NCBI GenBank assembly: GCA_002697345.1
Contig: NZVE01000072.1
Span: 84,187 to 148,186, forward strand
DNA from: Paracoccaceae bacterium
GTDB lineage: Bacteria > Pseudomonadota > Alphaproteobacteria > Rhodobacterales > Rhodobacteraceae
Reading direction: 5' to 3'
DNA length: 64,000 nucleotides
The notes under the pieces were generated by a model. That model was not told where the DNA came from, ran no database searches, and saw only the letters and a program-made list of their open reading frames with translations. Position 1 is the first letter of the stretch, and each line of letters begins with the position of its first letter. This document shows positions 1 to 8,569 of the stretch, one piece after another. The position numbers were made by a program, and so were the translations under genes.

Positions 1-873
1 TAGAATATATATAGTACCGTATTTAGCAAATACTATTGTTATTGTGCTGGCCACGATAGTTGCCAATGAAAGACTTATTAAGACCTTTCGACGATCATAT
101 TTGTCAGCCAGCCAACCTATAGGGTATTGAGCAATAGCTCCTCCAAGGACGGAAAGTGCAAGGAAATAACCAATTTGGTCTGTTCTTAGGCCTATACTCT
201 CTCCATAAATTGGTCCGACCATACGAAACGAAGATGCAGTTAACCCAGCAATAACAACACCAAATGTTGCTAGAGGAGATCTTAGAAGTGCTAATTTAGG
301 CCTAAGCCTTGGAGTGGTGGGTGTTTCTGGTTGAGAAATTTTTGTTATAGTTAATGGTAAGATAGCAAGACAACATACTATAGCCAACAAGTTGTAGGAG
401 ATATAGTATGCAGGTTCCAACAAGCCAATTAATAGTTGAGCAAGCATAGAGGCACCCATGTCAGCCATTCGATAGGTTCCCATTGCGCGACCTCGCGTTT
501 GATTGGTGACTTTACCGTTTAACCACGCTTCAATAACGGTGTAACATCCGGCTACACATAAGCCAGATCCAATGCGCATGACAGCCCAAGCATATGGATT
601 TGATGTCAGTGTATGAGCTATAATTCCAATTGCCCCTAAGGCGGTAAAAGCTGCAAATGCCCTACTATGACCTACCGATCCCATAAGCCTTGGGGCCCAC
701 CAACAACCAATAAAAAAACCAAAAAAGTGAGATGATCCTAAGAGTCCAATTTGAAAATTTGAAAAATTTAATTTTAAACCAGACAATGCGTCGAGAGGAC
801 CTATGGCTGAACTACTAAGCTGTAACAGGATCACCGATAAAAAGAGTGCAACAAAAGAGATAATAATACGCAT
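1..873 (-). CDS. MFS transporter, YcaD-like, partial (C-terminus off window)
   Basis: The first 291 codons are present; the 3' end lies beyond the left edge. The protein starts with a hydrophobic helix (MRIIISFVALFLSVILLQ) and continues with repeated membrane segments. After about TM6 comes a hydrophilic central loop rich in Thr, Pro and Arg, and the second half begins at about residue 195. A loop motif of the D-K-Y-D-R-R type near residue 270 matches the conserved major-facilitator inter-helix loop. The overall pattern resembles Rhodobacteraceae proteins of the YcaD group. Substrate is unknown. It follows the imuA-like gene on the same strand after about 90 bp, so co-transcription is possible but not shown. 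Confidence 0.8.
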   Translation of the reverse strand, partial: MRIIISFVALFLSVILLQLSSSAIGPLDALSGLKLNFSNFQIGLLGSSHFFGFFIGCWWAPRLMGSVGHSRAFAAFTALGAIGIIAHTLTSNPYAWAVMRIGSGLCVAGCYTVIEAWLNGKVTNQTRGRAMGTYRMADMGASMLAQLLIGLLEPAYYISYNLLAIVCCLAILPLTITKISQPETPTTPRLRPKLALLRSPLATFGVVIAGLTASSFRMVGPIYGESIGLRTDQIGYFLALSVLGGAIAQYPIGWLADKYDRRKVLISLSLATIVASTITIVFAKYGTIYIL

Positions 874-964
874 TAGCTTGACCTAATCACATCGGTATAT
901 TCATGTAAGCTAAACTTTATAACAATGTAAAGGTTGTAATATCGAAAGTAATTTATGTTTTAAA

Positions 965-1504
965 TTACTTTCTGACAGTAGTTTTTTTTAGATTACTTTC
1001 TAATTTCCAAGTTGATGGGGGAGTATGTCGTGACTTAATGCACTCTAATTTCCACATAGTTTCCCTTGCAGTATGTTGCATTGACATCGACCAGCGACTT
1101 TCTGCGCCTTGAACTCCTCCATTTTGTGATGTTAACATTAAACAGAGGGCATGGTTGTCCCTTTCTTTTCTACCTATTTCAGCGGCTAAATTTAAACGTC
1201 TTACAGATTTTAGTGTTGGATGTGTGGTGACTTCGAGAACTACTAATTTTGATATCCCAGACCTTAGTGCTTCTTCCGCAGCCCATAAAATATCATTAGA
1301 ACTTCCTATGCTTATAGTTATTAGGCGTCCAGGATTAACCCAGCTTATAATTCCATCTGGAAAAAGTTGGTCGCTAAACCAGTTTGGACGTATCCAGATT
1401 ATTGGACCATTAATTTTTGTTGCTATCCAGAGTGCACAGGTGCGTCGAGAGTTTCCAAAAATCTCATGCACCCTTTCGAAGGAAAATACAATTTCCTCAT
1501 CCAT
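965..1504 (-). CDS. ImuA-like protein (RecA-fold mutasome accessory), orphan
   Basis: A 179-residue protein from the ATG at 1504. An upstream ATG at 1567 would add 21 low-complexity Asn/Lys-rich residues, which I consider unlikely. It carries the Rhodobacteraceae ImuA-like signature: HEIFG near the N-terminus, a G-P-I-I-W-I-R-P strand, a central E-E-A-L-R-S-G segment, R-R-L-N-L-A-A-E and a C-terminal E-S-R-W. ImuA works with ImuB and DnaE2 in damage-induced mutagenesis. Here neither partner is adjacent: an MFS gene lies downstream and an aldo/keto reductase diverges upstream. Assignment is by family resemblance. There is no Walker A motif, as is usual for short ImuA proteins. Confidence 0.6.
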   Translation of the reverse strand: MDEEIVFSFERVHEIFGNSRRTCALWIATKINGPIIWIRPNWFSDQLFPDGIISWVNPGRLITISIGSSNDILWAAEEALRSGISKLVVLEVTTHPTLKSVRRLNLAAEIGRKERDNHALCLMLTSQNGGVQGAESRWSMSMQHTARETMWKLECIKSRHTPPSTWKLESNLKKTTVRK

Positions 1505-1673
1505 TTTTAAGAATTTTTTATTTAAATTTAGATTATTATTGAAATTGTTATATTGCATTTTATTCAATTAACATGTTCTTCTTTTGTTCTCAATATATTA
1601 TTAATAATTGTTGTTTATTTTTTATAGGTTTATAAGTTCATAGCCAATAGATTTATTTAAAAAGGAAAAGGAA

Positions 1674-2714
1674 TTGGAAAAATTATTACTGGGAGATAGT
1701 AAGTTAAAAGTTTCTCAATATTGTCTTGGAACAATGACATTTAATAAAACTAATGAGGTGGATTCTCATAATCAAATTGATTTTGCTATAGATAACGATA
1801 TCAATTTTCTTGATACTGCTGAAATGTACCCAGTGAATCCAATATCTAAAGATACTATTGGTATAACTGAAGAGGTAATTGGTAGTTGGCTGAATAAGAC
1901 AAAGAAACGAGAATCTATTATTTTGGCAACAAAAATTTCTGGTGAAGGAAATTTAGATATTAGAGGCGGAGAAGCTATTTCATCTGATAGTTTGAGAAGA
2001 TCTATTGAGTCCTCACTACGTAGATTAAAGACAGATTATATTGATTTATATCAGCTCCACTGGCCTAATCGGGGCAGTTATATGTTTAGAAAAAACTGGA
2101 CCTTTGATCCGTCTAAACAAGTTAAAGAAAATACTGTGTTCCATATTGAAGATACTCTAGAAGAACTACAGAAGCAGATAGAGATTGGGAATATTCGCCA
2201 TTTTGGTTTATCTAATGAATCTGCTTGGGGAACATCAATGTGGATTCAAATTGCAGAAAAATTAGGTTATCCAAAAGTTTTAAGTATTCAGAATGAGTAT
2301 TCTTTATTATGTCGGTTGTTTGATACAGATTTAGCTGAATTATCTGTAAATGAAAATGTTACCCTACTAGGCTTTTCTCCCTTGGCGGCTGGTTATCTTA
2401 CAGGAAAATATCAAAATGAAAAAATACCAAAAGGTTCTAGAATGTCTATTAATAATACGATGGGTGGAAGGTCATCTCCACGCGTTTTACCCGCGACTCA
2501 AGGGTACATTGATATAGCAAAAAAACACAACTTAAACCCAATTCACATGGCCTTAGCTTGGTTTAAATATAGACCCTTTAAGGCAATTCCAATTTTTGGG
2601 GCTACGAATTTAGATCAGTTAAGAACTATAGTTAGTGGAGTTGATATTGAATTAAATAAAGAAATATTAGATGATATTAGTGAAGTTCATAAAGCTCACC
2701 CGATGCCTTACTGA
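1674..2714 (+). CDS. Aldo/keto reductase, Tas-type
   Basis: A 346-residue NADPH-dependent oxidoreductase of the (beta/alpha)8-barrel aldo/keto reductase family. The catalytic tetrad is readable as D47, Y52, K87 and H130 (in L-H-W-P). The closest named relative I recognise is E. coli Tas: a shared insertion follows the H-W-P motif, and T-L-E-E-L-Q and L-S-N-E-S stretches are shared. The start is TTG at 1674, with GGAAAAGGAA just upstream; no in-frame ATG gives an intact N-terminal strand. The physiological substrate is unknown. It precedes the carnitine genes by 91 bp but has its own gap with palindromes, so it is probably a separate unit. Confidence 0.85.
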   Translation: MEKLLLGDSKLKVSQYCLGTMTFNKTNEVDSHNQIDFAIDNDINFLDTAEMYPVNPISKDTIGITEEVIGSWLNKTKKRESIILATKISGEGNLDIRGGEAISSDSLRRSIESSLRRLKTDYIDLYQLHWPNRGSYMFRKNWTFDPSKQVKENTVFHIEDTLEELQKQIEIGNIRHFGLSNESAWGTSMWIQIAEKLGYPKVLSIQNEYSLLCRLFDTDLAELSVNENVTLLGFSPLAAGYLTGKYQNEKIPKGSRMSINNTMGGRSSPRVLPATQGYIDIAKKHNLNPIHMALAWFKYRPFKAIPIFGATNLDQLRTIVSGVDIELNKEILDDISEVHKAHPMPY

Positions 2715-2727
2715 ATCAATGCTTATA

Positions 2728-2763
2728 TTGGACATAGTCTATGTTGTAAGATTATCTTAAGAT
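2728..2763 (+). promoter_or_regulatory. Candidate operator/promoter of the carnitine operon
   Basis: In the 91-bp gap before the cleavage-enzyme gene there is a perfect 13-bp palindrome, ACATAG-T-CTATGT (2732-2744). A second, 10-bp palindrome, ATCTTAAGAT, lies at 2754-2763. The first overlaps a possible -35 element TTGGAC (2728-2733) and its spacer; the -10 (near ATTATC, 2751-2756) is weak. This layout suits a repressor or activator site for an inducible catabolic operon. No regulator gene is adjacent. It is a pattern call only. Confidence 0.35.
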
Positions 2764-2805
2764 GGCTAATGATTTAGAGATAGTACCTTTTAAAGGAGTT
2801 AAAAA

Positions 2806-3714
2806 ATGCCGTTACAAATGAACCGAGAAGTTTTTATTACTTGCGCGGTGACAGGGTCAGGGGGCACACAGGATCGGAGCCCTAATGTTCCAAGATCACC
2901 TAAGGAAATTGCTGACAGTGCTATCGCTGCTGGTAAGGCAGGTGCCGCTGTAGTTCATTGTCATGTCAGAGATCCGGATACAGGCGTACCTTCACGAAAT
3001 CTCAGATATTATAGAGAAGTAACAGATAGAATTCGAGATTCTGAGACGGATGTAGTTTTAAACCTTACTGCTGGTATGGGTGGAGATATGGTTTTTGGAT
3101 CAATTGATGACCCCTTAGCACTTTCGAATAGTACTGATATGGCTGGAGCCGAGGAAAGAGTGGCGCATGTGGCTGAATGTTTGCCAGAGATATGTACCTT
3201 GGACTGCGGAACGATGAATTTTGCCGAGTCTAATTATGTCATGACAAATACGCCTGGAATGTTAACAGCAATGGGAAAAATGATGACTGATCTAGGCGTA
3301 TGCCCTGAGATCGAAGCCTTTGACACAGGACACCTTTGGTATGCAAAGCAACTTGTTGAAGATGGGATTTTAAAATCCCCAGGTTTAGTGCAATTATGTA
3401 TGGGGGTTCCTTGGGGGGCACCAGATGATATGAATACGTTAATGGCCATGGTTAATAATGTACCAAACGATTGGACATTTTCTGCTTTTTCTTTGGGTAG
3501 AAACCAAATGCCTTATGTTGCGGCTAGTGTATTAGCAGGAGGTAACGTTCGAGTTGGCCTTGAAGACAACTTATTACTTGAAAAAGGGGTCTTCGCTACT
3601 AACGAAGCTCTGGTTGATAGAGCGGTTAATATAATTGAAAAAATGGGTGCTAGAGTCATTGGACCTGAAAAAGTCAGAGAGAAGCTGAAATTGTCTAAAA
3701 GAGCACCTCTTTAA
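2806..3714 (+). CDS. 3-dehydrocarnitine cleavage enzyme (BKACE/DUF849 family)
   Basis: A 302-residue beta-keto acid cleavage enzyme. The family condenses a beta-keto acid with acetyl-CoA and splits it into a new CoA ester plus acetoacetate, using a bound divalent metal. The metal ligands are visible as H51 and H53 (V-H-C-H) and E253 (V-G-L-E-D-N). The next gene encodes carnitine dehydrogenase, so the likely substrate is 3-dehydrocarnitine, giving betainyl-CoA and acetoacetate. Strong Shine-Dalgarno AAAGGAG lies before the ATG. It is first in a three-gene run with the dehydrogenase-thioesterase fusion and an SDR; the CoA-transferase that would use acetoacetate is encoded convergently. Substrate assignment is inferred from context. 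Confidence 0.88.
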   Translation: MPLQMNREVFITCAVTGSGGTQDRSPNVPRSPKEIADSAIAAGKAGAAVVHCHVRDPDTGVPSRNLRYYREVTDRIRDSETDVVLNLTAGMGGDMVFGSIDDPLALSNSTDMAGAEERVAHVAECLPEICTLDCGTMNFAESNYVMTNTPGMLTAMGKMMTDLGVCPEIEAFDTGHLWYAKQLVEDGILKSPGLVQLCMGVPWGAPDDMNTLMAMVNNVPNDWTFSAFSLGRNQMPYVAASVLAGGNVRVGLEDNLLLEKGVFATNEALVDRAVNIIEKMGARVIGPEKVREKLKLSKRAPL

Positions 3715-3739
3715 ATTTTAATTAAGGGATGAAAATTTT

Positions 3740-5188
3740 ATGAAAAAAATAGCTTCAATCATTGGGGGTGGTGTAATTGGTGCTGGTTGGGCTTCTAGGT
3801 TCTTATTAATGGGTTGGAATGTTAATATTTTTGATAGAGACCCTGATGTTAATCGAAAAGTAAATGAAATTTTAGGTAATGCTAGACGTTCTTTGCCCGG
3901 TTTATATGAAGAAAAATTACCAGAAGAGGGAGTTTTAACTTTTTGCAGTTCTATCCAATGTGCTATAAAAGATGCGACTTGGATACAAGAAAGTATACCT
4001 GAACGACTAAATCTAAAGCATGACGTATATAATGATATATTAAAATATGCAGATAAGAATGCTATTATCTGTTCTTCGACCTCTGGATTTAAGCCTTCTG
4101 AACTGAATAATGGTGCAGGTGCTCAAAATCGTATAATGGTGGCTCACCCGTTTAATCCAGTATACCTATTACCTTTAGTCGAATTGGTTTTTGCTATCGG
4201 TACTTCTGATAATATCAAAGAAAAAGCCAAAGAGATTTTATTTGATATTGGTATGTTCCCTTTACTTGTAAATAAAGAGATTGACGCACATATTGCGGAT
4301 AGACTTTTAGAGGCTGTTTGGCGAGAAGCACTTTGGCTTATAAAGGATGATATCGCTACTACCGAAGAGATAGATAACGCTATTAGATTTGGTTTTGGAT
4401 TACGCTGGGCACAAATGGGTTTGTTTGAAACCTACCGATTGGCTGGTGGCGAAGCTGGTATGAAGCATTTTATTGAGCAATTCGGGCCCACCCTATCCTG
4501 GCCGTGGACTAAACTAATGGATGTTCCAGAACTAACTCCATCGTTAATAGAAAAAATTTCAAGCCAATCTGATGCTCAGTCGGATCGCTATACAATCAGA
4601 GAGTTAGAGGTAATTCGTGATAACAACTTAGTAGGTATTATGAGATCCCTTAAGCTACAAAATTGGGGCGCTGGAGCACACCTTAATTCAATCGATAAAT
4701 TTTTAGAAAAAAAAGAGTATGAATTTGATAAACCAATTGAAACTATTTCCCGAGTAGTACCATTAGACTGGGTTGATTATAATAATCATATGAATGAGGC
4801 GCGTTATTTACAAGCTTTTGGGGATGCTACGGATCGATTTATGGAAATTATTGGGTGCGATTCTAATTATATTTCATCTGGAAATAGTTATTTCACTGCC
4901 GAGACCCACATAAGACACATAGATGAAGTTTTGGCAGGGTCATTGATAACAATCTTTACATATTGCCTGGTTGGAGAAGGAAAAAAACTCCACCTCTTTC
5001 ATATTATGAAAAATGGAGATCGTTATATAGCAAGTGGTGAACATATACTTATCCACGTCAATTTAGATACTAGGAGATCGTCTTTGCCTAGTGATACAAT
5101 TTTAAATACTTTGAGAAAAATAGCTAAATGTCATTCTAATCTACCTCGACCTGATGGGGTGGGGGCATCGATAGGTAATAAGAAATGA
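3740..5188 (+). CDS. lcdH: L-carnitine dehydrogenase fused to betainyl-CoA thioesterase
   Basis: A 482-residue two-domain protein. Residues 1-190 are a 3-hydroxyacyl-CoA-dehydrogenase NAD-binding domain, with the glycine motif G-G-G-V-I-G-A-G at 9-16, S-S-T-S-G at 112-116 and the catalytic H-P-F-N-P at 136-140. Residues 190-310 are the helical dimerisation domain. Residues 335-450 are a hot-dog thioesterase of 4HBT type, with D-Y-N-N-H-M-N at 346-352. Fused carnitine dehydrogenase-thioesterases are known from Sinorhizobium-type carnitine pathways: the first domain makes 3-dehydrocarnitine, and the second hydrolyses betainyl-CoA made by the neighbouring cleavage enzyme, releasing glycine betaine. 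It follows the cleavage gene by 25 bp and overlaps the SDR start by ATGA. Confidence 0.92.
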   Translation: MKKIASIIGGGVIGAGWASRFLLMGWNVNIFDRDPDVNRKVNEILGNARRSLPGLYEEKLPEEGVLTFCSSIQCAIKDATWIQESIPERLNLKHDVYNDILKYADKNAIICSSTSGFKPSELNNGAGAQNRIMVAHPFNPVYLLPLVELVFAIGTSDNIKEKAKEILFDIGMFPLLVNKEIDAHIADRLLEAVWREALWLIKDDIATTEEIDNAIRFGFGLRWAQMGLFETYRLAGGEAGMKHFIEQFGPTLSWPWTKLMDVPELTPSLIEKISSQSDAQSDRYTIRELEVIRDNNLVGIMRSLKLQNWGAGAHLNSIDKFLEKKEYEFDKPIETISRVVPLDWVDYNNHMNEARYLQAFGDATDRFMEIIGCDSNYISSGNSYFTAETHIRHIDEVLAGSLITIFTYCLVGEGKKLHLFHIMKNGDRYIASGEHILIHVNLDTRRSSLPSDTILNTLRKIAKCHSNLPRPDGVGASIGNKK

Positions 5189-5943
5189 AAAATGTATTAG
5201 TAACGGCTGGAGCCGCAGGTATTGGAAAAAAAATAGCTGAAAGGTTCGCCGATAAAGGTTGCAATATATGGGTTTGCGACATTAATGAATCTACTCTTGA
5301 TGAAGTTCCCCAAAATTGGAAAACATCCTTATTAGACGTAAGTGACGAAATAAAGGTTAAGAGTTTATTCGAAAAAATCACTTCTGAGTGGGGTACTTTA
5401 GATACGGTTTGCTGTAATGCAGGTAACGCAGGGCCAACCAACTTAACAGAGAAAATTGAACTCTCCGATTGGAAGAATTGTCTGGCAGTAAATTTAGAAG
5501 GGGCATTCCTCACTAGTAAATATGCAATTCCGTTGATGAAAAAAAGGTTGGCAGGGTCAATCCTATTTACATCATCAACTGCCGGTATTTATGGCTATCC
5601 TAATCGCGCGCCTTATTCAGCGGCTAAATGGGCAATAATTGGGTTTATGAAAACTTTAGCAATGGAATTAGGCCCATTTGGTATCCGTGCCAATGCAGTT
5701 TGCCCTGGTGCGGTCGAAGGACCTAGGATGGAACTTGTGCTAGCAAGAGAGGCTAAGTTAAAAGGTCTCACAAGAGACCAAGTATACCATGGCTACGCTT
5801 CAGGCACTTCAATGCGCTCCTTTATTGAAGCTGATGATATTGCCAATATGATGGTGTTCTTAGCAAGTGATGAAGCAAGGTTTGTTTCTGGTCAAGTTAT
5901 CTCTGTTGACGGGCACACAGAGAACCCTGATCCAAAAATTTAA
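5185..5943 (+). CDS. SDR-family oxidoreductase of the carnitine cluster
   Basis: A 252-residue classical short-chain dehydrogenase. Cofactor motif T-A-G-A-A-G-I-G lies at 7-14, C-N-A-G at 77-80, the catalytic Ser at 130/131, and Y144-x3-K148. An Asp at the end of beta-2 (C-D-I-N, D32) suggests NAD rather than NADP. Its start overlaps the stop of the carnitine dehydrogenase gene (ATGA), so the two are translationally coupled and the SDR probably acts in the same pathway. Options are a D-carnitine dehydrogenase or a 3-hydroxybutyrate-type dehydrogenase acting on the acetoacetate released; the sequence alone does not decide. The C-terminus ends shortly after the S-V-D-G-H motif. Confidence 0.85.
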   Translation: MKNVLVTAGAAGIGKKIAERFADKGCNIWVCDINESTLDEVPQNWKTSLLDVSDEIKVKSLFEKITSEWGTLDTVCCNAGNAGPTNLTEKIELSDWKNCLAVNLEGAFLTSKYAIPLMKKRLAGSILFTSSTAGIYGYPNRAPYSAAKWAIIGFMKTLAMELGPFGIRANAVCPGAVEGPRMELVLAREAKLKGLTRDQVYHGYASGTSMRSFIEADDIANMMVFLASDEARFVSGQVISVDGHTENPDPKI

Positions 5944-6026
5944 CCCACAGCTTTTTTCAAGGTAATAATTTGTTCATTACTTATAAATAATAAGGAAGGT
6001 AAATTATCTAGAGCTATGAGCGGTTA

Positions 6027-6656
6027 TTAACTTACAATTTTTGCTTTGGTTGATTTAATCAACTCTTCTTTTGTTACGCCATCCGCTGTCTCGACAATTT
6101 TTAGTCCACCATCTACGACATCAAGAACACCAAGGTTTGTTATAATCCTATTTACCACAGCTTTTCCCGTTAAAGGCAAAGTACACTCCTTTAATATTTT
6201 GCTATCACCATGTTTGTTTGTGTGATCCATTACGACGACTACTCTACCTACACCAGCAACTAAATCCATAGCGCCTCCCATGCCTTTTACGAGCTTTCCA
6301 GGTATCATCCAGTTTGCTAAATCACCAGCTTCACTAACTTCCATAGCACCTAGAATTGCCATTGCAATCTTTCCACCTCTTATCATTCCAAAGCTTTGCG
6401 CAGAATCAAAATATGAAGTTTGTGGTAATTCGGTAATAGTTTGTTTGCCAGCATTTATGAGATCAGAATCAAGCTCTTGCTCTGTTGGGAAAGGTCCCAT
6501 TCCTAACATGCCATTTTCAGATTGCAGTGTTACCTCTATTCCTTTTGGTATGTAGTTAGATACGAGCGTGGGAATTCCAATACCTAAATTTACATACCAC
6601 CCATCTTGAAGTTCGTGAGCTGCTCTTGCAGCCATTTGGTTTCTATCCCAAGCCAT
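6027..6656 (-). CDS. scoB: Succinyl-CoA:3-ketoacid CoA-transferase, subunit B
   Basis: A 209-residue class I CoA-transferase beta subunit. The catalytic glutamate is E47 in the S-E-N-G motif (46-49), followed by the family segment G-M-L-G-M-G-P. I choose the ATG at 6656 ([13 protein letters not shown]) because this is the usual family N-terminus; it leaves 1 nt between it and the stop of subunit A. An ATG 51 nt further upstream would run into scoA. With subunit A it moves CoA from succinyl-CoA to acetoacetate, giving acetoacetyl-CoA for thiolysis. It converges on the carnitine genes, whose cleavage enzyme releases acetoacetate, so a shared pathway is likely. Confidence 0.9.
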   Translation of the reverse strand: MAWDRNQMAARAAHELQDGWYVNLGIGIPTLVSNYIPKGIEVTLQSENGMLGMGPFPTEQELDSDLINAGKQTITELPQTSYFDSAQSFGMIRGGKIAMAILGAMEVSEAGDLANWMIPGKLVKGMGGAMDLVAGVGRVVVVMDHTNKHGDSKILKECTLPLTGKAVVNRIITNLGVLDVVDGGLKIVETADGVTKEELIKSTKAKIVS

Positions 6657-6657
6657 A

Positions 6658-7356
6658 TTACTTAACCTCTCGTAAAGTGCGTTGTTCAATACGCTTTTCG
6701 TGATCACCTTGGATTAATCTGTGAACATAAATTCCAGGAAGGTGTATTAGGTCTGGATCAAGTGAACCCGTTGGTACTATCTCTTCAACTTCGGCGACGC
6801 AAACCTTCCCACACATAGCAGCTGGTGGATTAAAGTTACGTGCAGTTTTTCTAAAAACTAGGTTCCCTGTCTTGTCAGCTTTCCAGGCCTTTACTATTGA
6901 AAGATCAGCGACTAATCCCCTTTCCATGATATAGGTTTCACCATCAAAATCTTTATGTTCTTTACCATCGGCTATTATTGTTCCGACCCCCGTCTTTGTA
7001 TAAAAAGCTGGAATACCGCTACCTCCAGCCCTCATTCTTTCAGCTAGTGTTCCCTGTGGATTAAATTCAAGCTCTAACTCTCCCGATAGATATTGGCGCA
7101 TGAACTCTGCATTCTCTCCAACATATGAGCTAATCATTTTTCGCACCTGTTTTGTTTGTAAAAGAATACCTATCCCAAAGTCATCTACGCCAGCATTATT
7201 TGACGCAAAAGTTAGATTCTTAACTTTGGACTCTTTTATAGCATTCAAGAGTAACTCAGGAATTCCACACAGACCAAATCCGCCGGCTGCAATAAATATA
7301 TCATCTTTTAAAAGCCCAGAAAGAGCCTCCTCAGCATTATTAAAAACTTTTTTCAT
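6658..7356 (-). CDS. scoA: Succinyl-CoA:3-ketoacid CoA-transferase, subunit A
   Basis: A 232-residue alpha subunit of the 3-oxoacid CoA-transferase. The CoA-binding glycine-rich segment G-G-F-G-L-C-G-I-P lies at 25-33 and is typical of the SCOT alpha family, as is the [14 protein letters not shown] segment near residue 105. Length is normal. It is immediately upstream of scoB and 71 bp downstream of the HDAC-like gene on the same strand, so the three may form one transcript. Role: the heterodimer with ScoB activates acetoacetate, the by-product of 3-dehydrocarnitine cleavage and of ketone body breakdown. Confidence 0.92.
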   Translation of the reverse strand: MKKVFNNAEEALSGLLKDDIFIAAGGFGLCGIPELLLNAIKESKVKNLTFASNNAGVDDFGIGILLQTKQVRKMISSYVGENAEFMRQYLSGELELEFNPQGTLAERMRAGGSGIPAFYTKTGVGTIIADGKEHKDFDGETYIMERGLVADLSIVKAWKADKTGNLVFRKTARNFNPPAAMCGKVCVAEVEEIVPTGSLDPDLIHLPGIYVHRLIQGDHEKRIEQRTLREVK

Positions 7357-7427
7357 TTTTTAATTCCTATCTTTTCCTAAATTTGTTCTTGCCGCTGATA
7401 GCCTTGAAGTCAATTAATAATATTTAT

Positions 7428-8531
7428 TTAAAAGAAAAATTGTTCAAGTTCAGTAATTAACTCTGAATAAAAATTCTGAACACGTTTACTGGGTTGTCTA
7501 CTTTCGAAAAGAAATTTATAGGGATCCTCAGCTTTAATTGAGCTGTTAGAAAGCTCTTGGATCACTCTGTGACCACAAAAAGGAACATATACTTCAGAGT
7601 AACCACCTTCGTGAATCATAGAGAGTCTGTCACTGCAAAGCTCATGTGCAGCACCCATTACAAATTTTGTAAGTTGGCCAAAGGTCTCAGATGTAGCTAA
7701 CATTCTTGCTAAAGGATCAATGGCGGAGGCATCAAAACCGCAGGCGATTATTATAATATCTGGTTGAAACTCTCTTAAACGAGGTAAAATTAGTCTTTCC
7801 ATAGCTTCTAAATAAAGTGTATGACCTCCACCTGGGGGAAGAGGTATGTTCATATTATATCCCTCACCCTTGTCAACTCCAATATCCGTTGCAGCACCTG
7901 TATCTATAGGGTAGCATCTATCTTGGTGTATGGATATTGTAAGTACATCGGCCCTATCATAAAAAATTGCTTCTGTTCCATTTCCGTGATGAACATCCCA
8001 GTCAACAATTGCAACTCGCTCAGTTAATTTTTCAGCTAATGCTGCTTCGACAGCAATGGATATATTTGATAACAAACAAAATCCGTTCGGAAGATCTGGT
8101 AGGCAATGGTGCCCGGGCGGCCGAGATAACGCATATGAATTCCGATTTGTTCCCTTTAGTACAGAAAAAATGGCTTCTTTAGCTAGTCCGGCAGATAGAG
8201 AGGCTATCTCAAAGCCACCTTTTGTAAAAGGTATGTTTAGGCCAATTGTTCCACCATTTTTATCTGATAATGCTTTGAAGTTTTCTAAAAATTTTTGAGG
8301 GTGTACCCTTAATAGATCCTCAAAAGAGGCTTCACTGTGTGATCTCGTATCCAATTCGTTTAATAGGCCTGTGACGTCCATTAAATTCTTTAAGCGCCGT
8401 TTTGTCTCTGGGTTTTCTGGTAGACCGCTGGTAGACATCGGTTGCACTAAACCTCCAAGCGGAAGAGTAAAGGCAAAATCGCCACCTGCATGCCAAAAAC
8501 ATCTCTCATCCCAAATAAAACCTGTACTCAT
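7428..8531 (-). CDS. Histone-deacetylase-superfamily amidohydrolase
   Basis: A 367-residue zinc hydrolase with the HDAC/acetylpolyamine amidohydrolase fold. The active-site R-P-P-G-H-H spans 137-142. Zinc ligands are D179 and H181 in D-W-D-V-H-H-G and D267 in G-F-D; the E-G-G-Y loop at 308-311 carries the transition-state Tyr. It resembles bacterial class II HDAC-like proteins, which deacylate small molecules or protein lysines. The start ATG at 8531 has GGAGGG-type Shine-Dalgarno upstream. It sits directly upstream of scoA-scoB, which suggests a link to the same catabolic module, but the substrate cannot be read from the sequence. Confidence 0.88.
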   Translation of the reverse strand: MSTGFIWDERCFWHAGGDFAFTLPLGGLVQPMSTSGLPENPETKRRLKNLMDVTGLLNELDTRSHSEASFEDLLRVHPQKFLENFKALSDKNGGTIGLNIPFTKGGFEIASLSAGLAKEAIFSVLKGTNRNSYALSRPPGHHCLPDLPNGFCLLSNISIAVEAALAEKLTERVAIVDWDVHHGNGTEAIFYDRADVLTISIHQDRCYPIDTGAATDIGVDKGEGYNMNIPLPPGGGHTLYLEAMERLILPRLREFQPDIIIIACGFDASAIDPLARMLATSETFGQLTKFVMGAAHELCSDRLSMIHEGGYSEVYVPFCGHRVIQELSNSSIKAEDPYKFLFESRQPSKRVQNFYSELITELEQFFF

Positions 8532-8569
8532 TTCTCCCTCCTAATACTTGGATTAAGTATTTTACTAGT

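Noticed and set aside
1155..1571. 138-codon open frame on the plus strand
   Set aside because: It is antisense to the imuA-like gene, which has recognisable family blocks; the plus-strand product has none.
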